Origin: Flavobacteriaceae bacterium
GTDB taxonomy: Bacteria; Bacteroidota; Bacteroidia; Flavobacteriales; Flavobacteriaceae
Direction: 5' to 3'
Assembly: GCA_947443815.1 (NCBI GenBank)
Contig: CANEXR010000188.1
Location: 1 to 5,824 of the forward strand
DNA: 5,824 bases
Positions within the stretch are counted from its first letter, which is position 1. Each line of letters begins with the position of its first letter. This document shows, piece after piece, positions 1 through 5,824 of this stretch. The notes beneath the pieces are model-generated. The model was not told the DNA's origin. It saw nothing but the letters and a program-made list of their open reading frames with translations, and ran no database searches. The position numbers and the translations under genes are program-made.

Positions 1-1071
1 TAAAGCATCGGCAGTTGCCGTATTTTTATGTAAATAATTGTCTAATTTGGTTTTTACAAAATCATTTACAAACGTACGAACCGATTGCATTCCGGGTTCT
101 GAACCCATGTCTGTCGATCCTAATTTGGTTTTGGTTTGCGACTCAAAAACGGGCTCCATTACCTTAATACTTACGGCACTCACAATGGATTTTCGCACAT
201 CTGATGCTTCGAAGCTTTTGTTATAAAATTCCCGAATTGTTTTTACAATCGCTTCCCGATAGGCTGCTAAATGCGTTCCTCCTTGTGTGGTGTTTTGTCC
301 GTTGACAAAGGAATGGTATTCCTCACTATATTGTGTTTTGCTGTGTGTTAAAGCAATCTCGATATCCTCTCCTTTCAAGTGAATAATTGGGTATTCTAAA
401 TCATCGGCGTGAATGGTTTCTTCCAATAAATCCTTCAGACCATTTTCGGAAAAATATTTTTCGCCATTGAATAAAATGGTCAAACCATTGTTTAAGTAAC
501 AATAGTTTTTCAGCATTTTGATTACATATTCATATCTGAATTTGTAGTTTTTAAAAATGGCCTCGTCTGGAATAAAAGTTACTTTAGTTCCTTTGCGTTT
601 TGTGGTATCAATAACTGCTTCCTCAAGAACAAGATTTCCTGCGGAGAATTCGGCTGCTTTTTGTTTTTCGTCTCGAACAGATTCTACTCGGAAATAATGG
701 GACAGCGCATTCACGGCTTTTGTACCTACTCCATTTAGTCCTACGGATTTTTTAAATGCCAATGAATCGTATTTTCCACCTGTATTCATTTTGGAAACTA
801 CATCAATCACTTTTCCTAACGGAATACCACGACCATAATCTCTAACTGTAACTGTTTTGTCTTTGATGGTTACTTCAATCGTTTTTCCTGCACCCATGAC
901 AAATTCATCGATACAGTTATCGAGCACTTCTTTTAGAAGGATATAAATACCATCATCTGGCGAGGAACCATCACCTAGTTTCCCAATATACATACCGGGA
1001 CGCATGCGAATATGTTCTTTCCAGTCGAGCGACCGAATATTATCTTCGGTATATTGATTTTGATCGGACAT
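1..1071 (-). CDS. parE: DNA topoisomerase IV subunit B (ParE), 3' part beyond the window
   Basis: This is the ATPase subunit of a type IIA topoisomerase, which partners ParC to decatenate and relax chromosomal DNA in the cytoplasm. From the ATG at 1071 the frame is open for 357 codons to base 1, so the C-terminal TOPRIM part is cut off by the window. The GHKL ATPase fold is clear. RMRPGMYIG is at residues 22-30. EVLDNCIDE at 48-56 supplies the general-base Glu48 and the Mg-binding Asn52. DYGRGIP is at 78-84 and GLNGVGTKAVNALS at 111-124. The transducer domain follows, with QGGTHL at 263-268 and the ATP-contacting QTK motif at 312-314. The start gives a typical short N-terminus (MSDQNQYTEDNIRSLDW). 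GyrB is the main alternative. ParE is favoured by the SFVNGQNTTQGGTHL stretch and the KLGDGSSPDDGIY insertion after MYIG, which I recall from Bacteroidota ParE. The family is near certain; ParE over GyrB is likely. Confidence 0.88.
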   Translation of the reverse strand, partial: MSDQNQYTEDNIRSLDWKEHIRMRPGMYIGKLGDGSSPDDGIYILLKEVLDNCIDEFVMGAGKTIEVTIKDKTVTVRDYGRGIPLGKVIDVVSKMNTGGKYDSLAFKKSVGLNGVGTKAVNALSHYFRVESVRDEKQKAAEFSAGNLVLEEAVIDTTKRKGTKVTFIPDEAIFKNYKFRYEYVIKMLKNYCYLNNGLTILFNGEKYFSENGLKDLLEETIHADDLEYPIIHLKGEDIEIALTHSKTQYSEEYHSFVNGQNTTQGGTHLAAYREAIVKTIREFYNKSFEASDVRKSIVSAVSIKVMEPVFESQTKTKLGSTDMGSEPGMQSVRTFVNDFVKTKLDNYLHKNTATADAL

Positions 1072-1192
1072 TGTAAAATTTGTGGATTTTGTGCTAATGT
1101 AGTGTAATTCGACAAAATTTAAAACAGGTATTCACCAAAGTTATTAAGAATGATATTGACATTTTCTATTCAAAGATTGAAAAATTTAAGTA

Positions 1193-1217
1193 TTCAAAAA
1201 AAATTAAAATTTTTGAA
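1193..1217 (-). terminator. weak AT-only inverted repeat over the flavoprotein stop codon
   Basis: TTCAAAAA (1193-1200) and TTTTTGAA (1210-1217) are complementary and flank the TAA at 1204-1206. On the minus strand the structure includes a run of T residues just after the stop. The stem is almost all A-T, so it could be a weak terminator for the flavoprotein transcript or just base composition. The rest of the 132-base spacer to parE (1072-1203) shows no convincing promoter that I can defend. Confidence 0.25.
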
Positions 1218-1725
1218 CAATCTCTTTCAATTGTTTGTTCAAATCAGAGTTGGAAATTTCACCCTTTTGAAGATCGAAATTTTCATTAAAATTCGGTAAT
1301 GAAAAAGTTGCTTTTACATTTGCACCATAATGTGGCAAAGCATTTTTGGCTATTTCTAAAACAGTTACTCCACCTCTACCGCCTGGCGAAGTTGCCATAA
1401 GAAGCATTGGTTTTTCCTGAAAAACTTTACTGGTAATTCTGGAGCACCAATCAAAGACATTTTTAAAAGCTGCCGAATAGTTTCCGTTATTTTCTGCTAA
1501 TGAAATTACTAATATATCCGCTGTTTTTATTTTGTCTAAAAACGCTTGTGCTAAAGGATGATGCCCTATTTCTGCTTCTATATCTACACTAAAAATCGGC
1601 ATTTGAAAATCATTCAAATCCAACACTTCCACTTCCGCATTTTCAAATAAATGAGCGGTATAAATGGCTAATTTTTTATTGATGGAGTTTTTGCTGAGGC
1701 TTCCGCCAAAGGCTGTAATTTTCAT
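1204..1725 (-). CDS. NADPH-dependent FMN reductase-family flavoprotein
   Basis: A 173-residue single-domain flavodoxin-like protein, close to the usual size for the NADPH-dependent FMN reductase family (cytoplasmic quinone, azo or chromate reductases and FMN reductases). Residues 3-9 (ITAFGGS) form the first beta strand and lead into the FMN phosphate-binding loop GGSLSKNSINKKL at 7-19. The second signature is ENNGNYSAAFKNVFDW at 78-93, equivalent to the family pattern (E)YNGS...LKNxxDW that contacts FMN and the dimer partner. A third, ATSPGGRGG at 111-119, matches the (S)ASPGxxGG loop. I chose the ATG at 1725 because MKITAFGGS begins right at the first strand. An in-frame ATG at 1776 would add 17 residues unlike the family. 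No Shine-Dalgarno is visible. The gene lies 77 bases after the lipoprotein stop on the same strand, so co-transcription is possible. The physiological substrate cannot be told from sequence. Confidence 0.87.
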   Translation of the reverse strand: MKITAFGGSLSKNSINKKLAIYTAHLFENAEVEVLDLNDFQMPIFSVDIEAEIGHHPLAQAFLDKIKTADILVISLAENNGNYSAAFKNVFDWCSRITSKVFQEKPMLLMATSPGGRGGVTVLEIAKNALPHYGANVKATFSLPNFNENFDLQKGEISNSDLNKQLKEIVQKF

Positions 1726-1802
1726 ACTAATTTGTTTTTTATTAAAAGTACTAAAAATAGAACAGTTATAAAACAATTTGTTTGTATTTCAAAGTACCTT
1801 CC

Positions 1803-2471
1803 TTATGGAATTACTTTATTATATTCCAGTTCAAAACCTAACTGTTTCAACTTTAAAATTGTTTTAAATTCTTTTCGACTTGGCTTAATGATAAAAGTTG
1901 TAGAATCAATGCTTACTGATTTTTGTTTAGTGAGGGAATCCAATCTTTTCAAATCTTCTGCTGCACACATCTCTTTTATGGTAAGGATGTTTTTATCCAA
2001 TTGAATGATTTTTGTTTTCCAAAAAACAGCTTCTTTTGTATTCAACACTAATTGTCCGTTGATGCGTTTGGCTTTTTGGGTATTTGAAAAAGCAAAAAGG
2101 GTATCTACCTCTTTATTTGAAAGTTCGATTGAATCGCCTATTGTTTTATAATCAAAAACTTGCTGATTTATTTTTAGGATATACTTTCCGTTAGACAAAT
2201 CAAATGCTTGTTTTAGAGAATCCATTTGATTTTTATGAAATCTAAATTTATAATCGTTTTCTCTTAGGATTACATTTTCTTTTATGCGTATAAAAACGGA
2301 ATCAGAATTGGCATACAAACCTCTGAATTTATTTGGGATTTTTGACAATTCTGAATCCTGAATGGGTTGTGGTTTTTCGAAATAAAAGGTGAATCCATCA
2401 AAAGCGAGTGTATCTGCTTTTTTGCAAGAAAATAGAAACCCTAAGCTGCATAAAAGGAGGAATTTTTTCAT
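1803..2471 (-). CDS. putative lipoprotein of unknown function
   Basis: I do not recognise a family for this 222-residue protein. It begins with a lipoprotein signal peptide: MKK, a hydrophobic stretch at residues 4-14, and the lipobox LFSC with the lipidated Cys at position 16, followed by KKAD. The mature part is mostly hydrophilic, rich in Lys and Asp, and reads as alternating short beta-strand-like and loop stretches (for example GKYILKINQQVFDYKTIGDS at 95-114). It has no further membrane segment, and the only other cysteine after the lipid site is Cys169. There is no obvious acidic cluster directly after the Cys of the kind used as a surface-export tag in Flavobacteria, so the side of the membrane is open. 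The ATG at 2471 is fixed by the signal peptide. It lies downstream of ychF but behind a strong terminator, so it probably has its own promoter, which I could not identify. The coding call is sound; the function is unknown. Confidence 0.82.
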   Translation of the reverse strand: MKKFLLLCSLGFLFSCKKADTLAFDGFTFYFEKPQPIQDSELSKIPNKFRGLYANSDSVFIRIKENVILRENDYKFRFHKNQMDSLKQAFDLSNGKYILKINQQVFDYKTIGDSIELSNKEVDTLFAFSNTQKAKRINGQLVLNTKEAVFWKTKIIQLDKNILTIKEMCAAEDLKRLDSLTKQKSVSIDSTTFIIKPSRKEFKTILKLKQLGFELEYNKVIP

Positions 2472-2504
2472 AAATCTTTATTTTAATTGATATAATCAAA
2501 ATTC

Positions 2505-2523
2505 AATCCAAAGGTTTGGGATT
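2505..2523 (-). repeat. short hairpin in the lipoprotein gene leader
   Basis: AATCCAAA (2505-2512) and TTTGGGATT (2515-2523) are complementary apart from one bulged base, with only two bases between the arms, so the innermost pair must open. The hairpin ends 33 bases before the lipoprotein start codon and would be in its 5' leader if transcription starts upstream. No TAnnTTTG promoter box of good quality is seen between it and the ATG. It may belong to the same repeat-like block as the larger palindrome at 2593-2653. Confidence 0.35.
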
Positions 2524-2592
2524 GCAGATTTATGTTTGTGACTACTGTGTTTTACCCCAGATTGGAGCGGAAAGCATTTTTTTTATACTGAC

Positions 2593-2653
2593 TATTTTTT
2601 CTTGACCTAAAAGAGCGACCAGCGGAAGCTCCTTTTGGGTCTTAGAAAAAAAG
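2593..2653. repeat. long imperfect palindrome, candidate dispersed intergenic element
   Basis: The inner arms are GACCTAAAAGAGC (2604-2616) and GCTCCTTTTGGGTC (2628-2641). They pair over their whole length with one G-T wobble and one bulged G, around an 11-base loop (GACCAGCGGAA). Outer arms of T (2595-2600) and A (2646-2651) extend the pairing past a small internal mismatch. In both directions the T run comes before the stem and A residues follow it, so this is not an ordinary intrinsic terminator. A sequence resembling part of the loop and arm, AGCGGAAAGC (2566-2575) against AGCGGAAGCT (2621-2630), occurs 55 bases away. This spacer has GC-richer blocks than the surrounding intergenic DNA. 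I believe similar motifs (GGAGCTTCCGCTGGTCGCTC on the minus strand) recur between genes in Flavobacterium, but that is recollection, not a search. Element boundaries are unknown and may span about 2505-2700. Confidence 0.5.
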
Positions 2654-2705
2654 GAAGTATGAAAAAATCTTGTAGTGTAAAGCTGGAAATAGGTCCTGAA
2701 ATAAA

Positions 2706-2740
2706 AAAAACCTGCAAAAAAAAGATTCTTGCAGGTTTTT
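2706..2740 (-). terminator. intrinsic terminator of ychF
   Basis: AAAAACCTGCAA (2706-2717) and TTGCAGGTTTTT (2729-2740) form a perfect 12-bp stem with a GC-containing core (CCTGCAA/TTGCAGG) and an 11-base loop. On the minus strand the stem is followed by a run of eight T (complement of 2703-2710). It starts 21 bases past the ychF stop. It is symmetric enough, with T residues at 2736-2740, to work in the plus direction too, but no plus-strand gene ends here. Confidence 0.85.
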
Positions 2741-2761
2741 GTACCTTATACTGTATGTGGT

Positions 2762-3856
2762 TTAGACATTGAATCTAAAATGCATTACGTCACCGTCTTT
2801 TACGATATATTCTTTGCCTTCTACTTTGAATTTTCCAGCTTCTTTGCATTTTGATTCTGAGCCGTAGTGGACAAAATCTTCGTAGGCAATTACTTCGGCG
2901 CGAATGAAACCTTTTTCAAAATCGGTATGGATTACGCCAGCAGCTTGTGGTGCAGTGGCTCCGATATTGATGGTCCAAGCACGAACTTCTTTGACACCTG
3001 CGGTAAAATACGTTTGTTGTTTTAGCAATTTATAAGCGGCACGGATCAAAACGGATGCGCCTGGCTCAGACAATCCCATATCTTCTAGAAAAACTTGTCG
3101 TTCTTCGTAGCTTTCTAATTCGGTGATATCGGCTTCGGCACCAACAGATAGAATAATTACTTCAGCGTCTTCGTCTTTGACCAATTCGCGAACTTGGTCT
3201 ACGTATTTATTTCCGTTAACGGCAGCGTTTTCATCTACATTACAAACATACAAAACTGGTTTTGCTGTAATTAATTGAAAGCCTTCCATTAGGATTTCTT
3301 CGTCGTTATTCTGAGGGATTATGGTTCTTGCGGACTTTGCTTGCAGTAAAGTTTCTCTAATTCTGTTTAACAAAGCTTCTTCGACTTGTGCTTCTTTATT
3401 TCCTGTTTTGGCAGCGCGTTTTACTTTTTCAAGACGTTTTTCGATTGTTTCTAAATCTTTCAATTGCAATTCGATATCAATGGTCTCTTTGTCTCGGATT
3501 GGGTTTACGTTTCCGTCTACGTGAACAATATTATCATTGTCAAAACAACGCAGAACATGAATAATAGCATTACATTCTCTGATATTTCCAAGAAATTGAT
3601 TTCCTAAACCTTCGCCTTTGCTTGCCCCTTTTACCAGCCCTGCAATATCAACAATATCAACAGTTGCCATTTGAACGCGTTCTGGTTTTACCAATTCTTC
3701 TAGTTTTTCAATTCTAGGATCTGGTACATTTACTACACCTATATTAGGTTCTATGGTACAAAAAGGAAAGTTAGCACTTTGCGCTTTTGCATTAGATAAA
3801 CAATTAAATAAAGTTGATTTTCCAACATTTGGTAACCCTACAATTCCTGCTTTCAT
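2762..3856 (-). CDS. ychF: Redox-regulated ATPase YchF (Obg/OLA1-like)
   Basis: A 364-residue, full-length YchF, the universally conserved P-loop NTPase of the Obg group. The family prefers ATP to GTP, binds ribosomes and is linked to translation control and the oxidative-stress response. G1 is GLPNVGKST (residues 7-15). Switch I is NFPFCTIEPN (29-38, Thr34). G3 is DIAG (70-73), running into the glycine- and lysine-rich LVKGASKGEGLGNQFL typical of YchF. The fourth motif is NVDE (206-209), the NxxE form that replaces the NKxD of true GTPases and explains the ATP preference. A helical coiled-coil-like insertion lies at about 125-180 (LKDLETIEKRLEKVKRAAK and following). A C-terminal TGS domain occupies about 279-362, ending DGDVMHFRFNV. 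The start MKAGIVGLPN puts the P-loop at the usual distance. The gene has its own promoter (3922-3952) and terminator, so it appears monocistronic. Nothing is missing or broken. Confidence 0.98.
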   Translation of the reverse strand: MKAGIVGLPNVGKSTLFNCLSNAKAQSANFPFCTIEPNIGVVNVPDPRIEKLEELVKPERVQMATVDIVDIAGLVKGASKGEGLGNQFLGNIRECNAIIHVLRCFDNDNIVHVDGNVNPIRDKETIDIELQLKDLETIEKRLEKVKRAAKTGNKEAQVEEALLNRIRETLLQAKSARTIIPQNNDEEILMEGFQLITAKPVLYVCNVDENAAVNGNKYVDQVRELVKDEDAEVIILSVGAEADITELESYEERQVFLEDMGLSEPGASVLIRAAYKLLKQQTYFTAGVKEVRAWTINIGATAPQAAGVIHTDFEKGFIRAEVIAYEDFVHYGSESKCKEAGKFKVEGKEYIVKDGDVMHFRFNV

Positions 3857-3921
3857 GATATTTTTGTTTACAAATAGCAGTCCCCTGCCAGAAGTTTTTA
3901 GTAATTACTTTTAAAAGTTTG

Positions 3922-3952
3922 CAAATATAAGATTTAAAAAATGTTAGTTCAA
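3922..3952 (-). promoter_or_regulatory. flavobacterial housekeeping promoter for ychF
   Basis: On the minus strand a -33 TTG (complement of 3950-3952) is followed after 20 bases by TATATTTG (complement of 3922-3929). The second box matches the Bacteroidota -7 consensus TAnnTTTG at every fixed position, and the spacing is in the normal range. Transcription would start near 3915, giving a leader of about 60 bases that holds a very small GCAG/CTGC hairpin (3877-3888) and no Shine-Dalgarno. Confidence 0.75.
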
Positions 3953-4033
3953 CAAAACAAGTTGATTTATGCGTTATTGACAACTTTTTTATAAAATACC
4001 AAACATTTTACTAAGGTTATGTTAAATAAATAC

Positions 4034-4041
4034 TATATTTA
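4034..4041 (+). promoter_or_regulatory. possible -7 box for the TonB-dependent receptor gene
   Basis: TATATTTA matches TAnnTTTG except at the last base and lies 40 bases before the receptor ATG, a sensible leader length. No TTG is found at the expected 17-23 bases upstream, so the call is weak. The TTGACA at 3977-3982 is too far away to pair with it. The rest of the 225-base divergent spacer (3857-4081) is AT-rich; apart from the ychF promoter I see no clear operator or binding-site palindrome. Confidence 0.25.
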
Positions 4042-4081
4042 GCCCAAATTAAACCAACTAAAAACCAAATTCAAGTTAATT

Positions 4082-5824
4082 ATGAAAAAAATTGCATTAT
4101 TATTATTGCTATTGAACGTCACATTTCTTTTTGCACAAAAAGAAATCTCAGGTGTCGTTAAAGACAACATGGGCAACGCTTTGCCTGGTGTAAACATCCT
4201 TGAAAAAGGAACTCAAAATGGCGTATCTACGGATATGGATGGAGCTTATAAGATAAAAGTTGCAGAAGGTGCTTCTTTAGTTTTTAGCTATGTAGGATTT
4301 ACTTCTGTAACCAAAGCAGCTACAGGATCTGTTTTGAACATTACCCTTTCAGAAGATGGAGGTCAAAATCTTGAAGAAGTTGTTGTAACTGGAACTAGAA
4401 CAGCTCCAAGAACAAATACAACTTCTGCATTACCTATTGATGTATTATCTTCTAAAGATATGATATCAACTGGTCAAGCTACTTTTGATAAGGCTTTACA
4501 GTACAGAATTCCATCATTTAATACAGTAAATACACCTGTAAATGATGCAACTTCATTACTTGACCCTTATGAAATTAGAAATATGGGACCAAGTAGAACT
4601 TTAATCCTTATTAATGGTAAACGTAAAAACTTAAGTGCATTAGTGTACGTTCAAACCTCTCCAGGACGTGGTGAAACAGGAGCAGATATTTCTGCAATTC
4701 CTACTGACGCTATCGAAAGAGTAGAGATTTTAAGAGATGGAGCTTCTGCTCAATACGGTTCTGATGCCATTGCAGGTGTAATGAACATCATCTTAAAAAA
4801 GAATACTAATGGCGGTTCTGCTACACTAAGATCTGGTATCACATCACAAGGTGATGGAGAAATGTTTGGTCTTAGTATTAACAATGGTACAACTGTTGGC
4901 GAAAAAGGATTTGTAAACTACACCCTTGATTTTTCTAAAACAGAAATGTCAAATCGTCCTGGAAAAGTAGATGCTGCTGGAGAATTTAATTACTGGGGAG
5001 GAACTTCAGTTGGTGTAAATACTTTGACAGATATTCAAAACTTTTTGACGAAACATCCAGATGCAGGAAATATAAATGGAGCTCCAGAAACTGCTGCTGC
5101 AAAATTCCTTATCAATGGTGGAAAAGACATCAATGAGAATACACAATTTTATTACAATGCAGCTTATGTGTACAAAAAAGTAAATTCTTTTGCCAATTAC
5201 AGAACTCCATACTGGAGAAATGCTAATGATTATCCTTATTTACCAACTTTGTTTGGTAATGGTACATTAGCTTCTTACCAAGGATATGTTCCTACATTTG
5301 AAGGAGAATTAAATGATTACAATGCCACTGTTGGATACAAATTCAAAAAAAATGGTTGGAATGCTGACGCGAGTATCACTACAGGTGGTAACCAACAAAA
5401 CTATACAGTAGGAAATTCTCAAAACCGTTCAAAAGATGAAACTGGAAATTTTATTTATGCAGATCCGACCAACCCAACTCGTTATACTGGGCCAATTAGA
5501 TTTAATCCAGGAGGAGTAGGATTTACACATTATGTTGGTAACATTGATATCAGCAAACAAGTAACTGATAATTTCAGTATTGCTTTTGGTTCTGAATTTA
5601 GAACTGAAATATTTGAAGTAAGAGCAGGAGATCAAGCTTCTTATGTTGGTCTTGGAGCGGATTCTTACCAAGGTAACACCCCAGAAAATTCAGGTAAATT
5701 CAATCGTTACAACATTGGTTACTATGCGAGTGCATCGTTAGATTTATCTAAAGATTTCTTAGTTGAGGGGACAGTTCGTTATGAAGACTATAGTGATTTT
5801 GGAAGTAAAGCAGTATGGAAATTA
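4082..5824 (+). CDS. TonB-dependent outer-membrane receptor, C-terminal part beyond the window
   Basis: The frame is open from the ATG at 4082 to the last base, giving 581 residues; only the beginning of the beta barrel is present. A Sec signal peptide (MKKIALLLLLLNVTFLFA) is probably cut before Gln19. Residues 22-95 form a carboxypeptidase-regulatory-like beta-sandwich (ISGVVKDNMGNALPGVNI, STDMDGAYKIKV, LVFSYVGF), the N-terminal extension common on Bacteroidota receptors. A TonB-box-like LEEVVVTGTR lies at 97-106. The plug spans about 115-240, with ILINGKR at 175-181, ISAIPTDAIERVEILRDG at 203-220 and SAQYGSDAIAGVMNIILK at 222-239. Barrel strands begin near 245. It would import a substrate across the outer membrane using TonB-ExbBD energy. 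The plug motif RDGASAQYGSDAIAG is not that of SusC, which has a KDASATAIYGSRGANGV-like form, so a polysaccharide-utilisation role is not indicated. The substrate is unknown; the downstream genes are not visible. Confidence 0.95.
   Translation, partial: MKKIALLLLLLNVTFLFAQKEISGVVKDNMGNALPGVNILEKGTQNGVSTDMDGAYKIKVAEGASLVFSYVGFTSVTKAATGSVLNITLSEDGGQNLEEVVVTGTRTAPRTNTTSALPIDVLSSKDMISTGQATFDKALQYRIPSFNTVNTPVNDATSLLDPYEIRNMGPSRTLILINGKRKNLSALVYVQTSPGRGETGADISAIPTDAIERVEILRDGASAQYGSDAIAGVMNIILKKNTNGGSATLRSGITSQGDGEMFGLSINNGTTVGEKGFVNYTLDFSKTEMSNRPGKVDAAGEFNYWGGTSVGVNTLTDIQNFLTKHPDAGNINGAPETAAAKFLINGGKDINENTQFYYNAAYVYKKVNSFANYRTPYWRNANDYPYLPTLFGNGTLASYQGYVPTFEGELNDYNATVGYKFKKNGWNADASITTGGNQQNYTVGNSQNRSKDETGNFIYADPTNPTRYTGPIRFNPGGVGFTHYVGNIDISKQVTDNFSIAFGSEFRTEIFEVRAGDQASYVGLGADSYQGNTPENSGKFNRYNIGYYASASLDLSKDFLVEGTVRYEDYSDFGSKAVWKL

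Noticed and set aside
38..226. 62-codon plus-strand open frame
   Set aside because: It lies wholly antisense to the conserved transducer-domain coding sequence of parE and has no recognisable protein features.
1726..1776. Upstream ATG extending the flavoprotein by 17 residues
   Set aside because: MFYNCSIFSTFNKKQIS precedes the first beta strand and does not resemble the family; the ATG at 1725 starts exactly at MKITAFGGS.
1732..2004. 90-codon plus-strand open frame spanning the flavoprotein/lipoprotein junction
   Set aside because: It is mostly antisense to the lipoprotein gene, has no family resemblance and no promoter; it is best explained as a low-GC shadow frame.
2593..2653. Large palindrome considered as a second terminator or an integron attC site
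   Set aside because: The T runs precede the stem in both directions, unlike an intrinsic terminator, and there is no integrase gene, cassette array or core-site pattern to support attC.
2659..2772. 37-codon plus-strand frame (MKKSCSVKLEIGPEI...) with AGGAAG just upstream
   Set aside because: It reads straight through the ychF terminator stem and into the 3' end of ychF, and Shine-Dalgarno-like sequences carry little weight in Bacteroidota. It is probably chance.
3321..3524. 67-codon plus-strand open frame
   Set aside because: It is antisense to the helical region of ychF, a strongly conserved gene, and has no features of its own.
3977..3982. TTGACA as a sigma70-type -35 box for the receptor gene
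   Set aside because: No matching -10 or -7 box lies at suitable spacing, and Bacteroidota use a different consensus.
5429..5671. 80-codon minus-strand open frame
   Set aside because: It is antisense to the beta-barrel coding sequence of the TonB-dependent receptor, whose frame stays open and in register to the end of the window.

Overview
The window looks like chromosomal DNA from a Bacteroidota organism of the family Flavobacteriaceae, most likely Flavobacterium or a close relative. This rests on low GC, the absence of convincing Shine-Dalgarno sequences before the starts, a perfect flavobacterial-type promoter (TTG-N20-TATATTTG) upstream of ychF, an N-terminal carboxypeptidase-regulatory-like domain on the TonB-dependent receptor, and the general look of the proteins. 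Genus and species are inference. No taxonomic RNA gene is present.

Layout: the left 3.86 kb is all on the minus strand. Reading in transcription order from right to left, it holds ychF (3856-2762), a strong intrinsic terminator (2706-2740), a palindrome-rich spacer, a small unknown lipoprotein gene (2471-1803), an NADPH-dependent FMN reductase-like flavoprotein gene (1725-1204), and the first 357 codons of a type IIA topoisomerase B subunit, most likely parE (1071 to the left edge). The right part is on the plus strand: a 225-base divergent spacer, then the first 581 codons of an outer-membrane TonB-dependent receptor that runs off the right edge.

How the genes relate: they do not form one pathway. 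ychF and parE are housekeeping genes (a ribosome-associated ATPase and chromosome decatenation). The lipoprotein and flavoprotein genes lie 77 bases apart on one strand and could be co-transcribed, but nothing shows a shared function. The receptor starts a separate transcription unit whose substrate cannot be read from this fragment.

I found no phage, transposase, CRISPR, tRNA, rRNA or defence module. The part least explained by genes is the 290-base spacer between ychF and the lipoprotein gene. It has a long imperfect palindrome that does not look like a terminator and may be a copy of a dispersed intergenic element. I do not see a convincing new biological system here.
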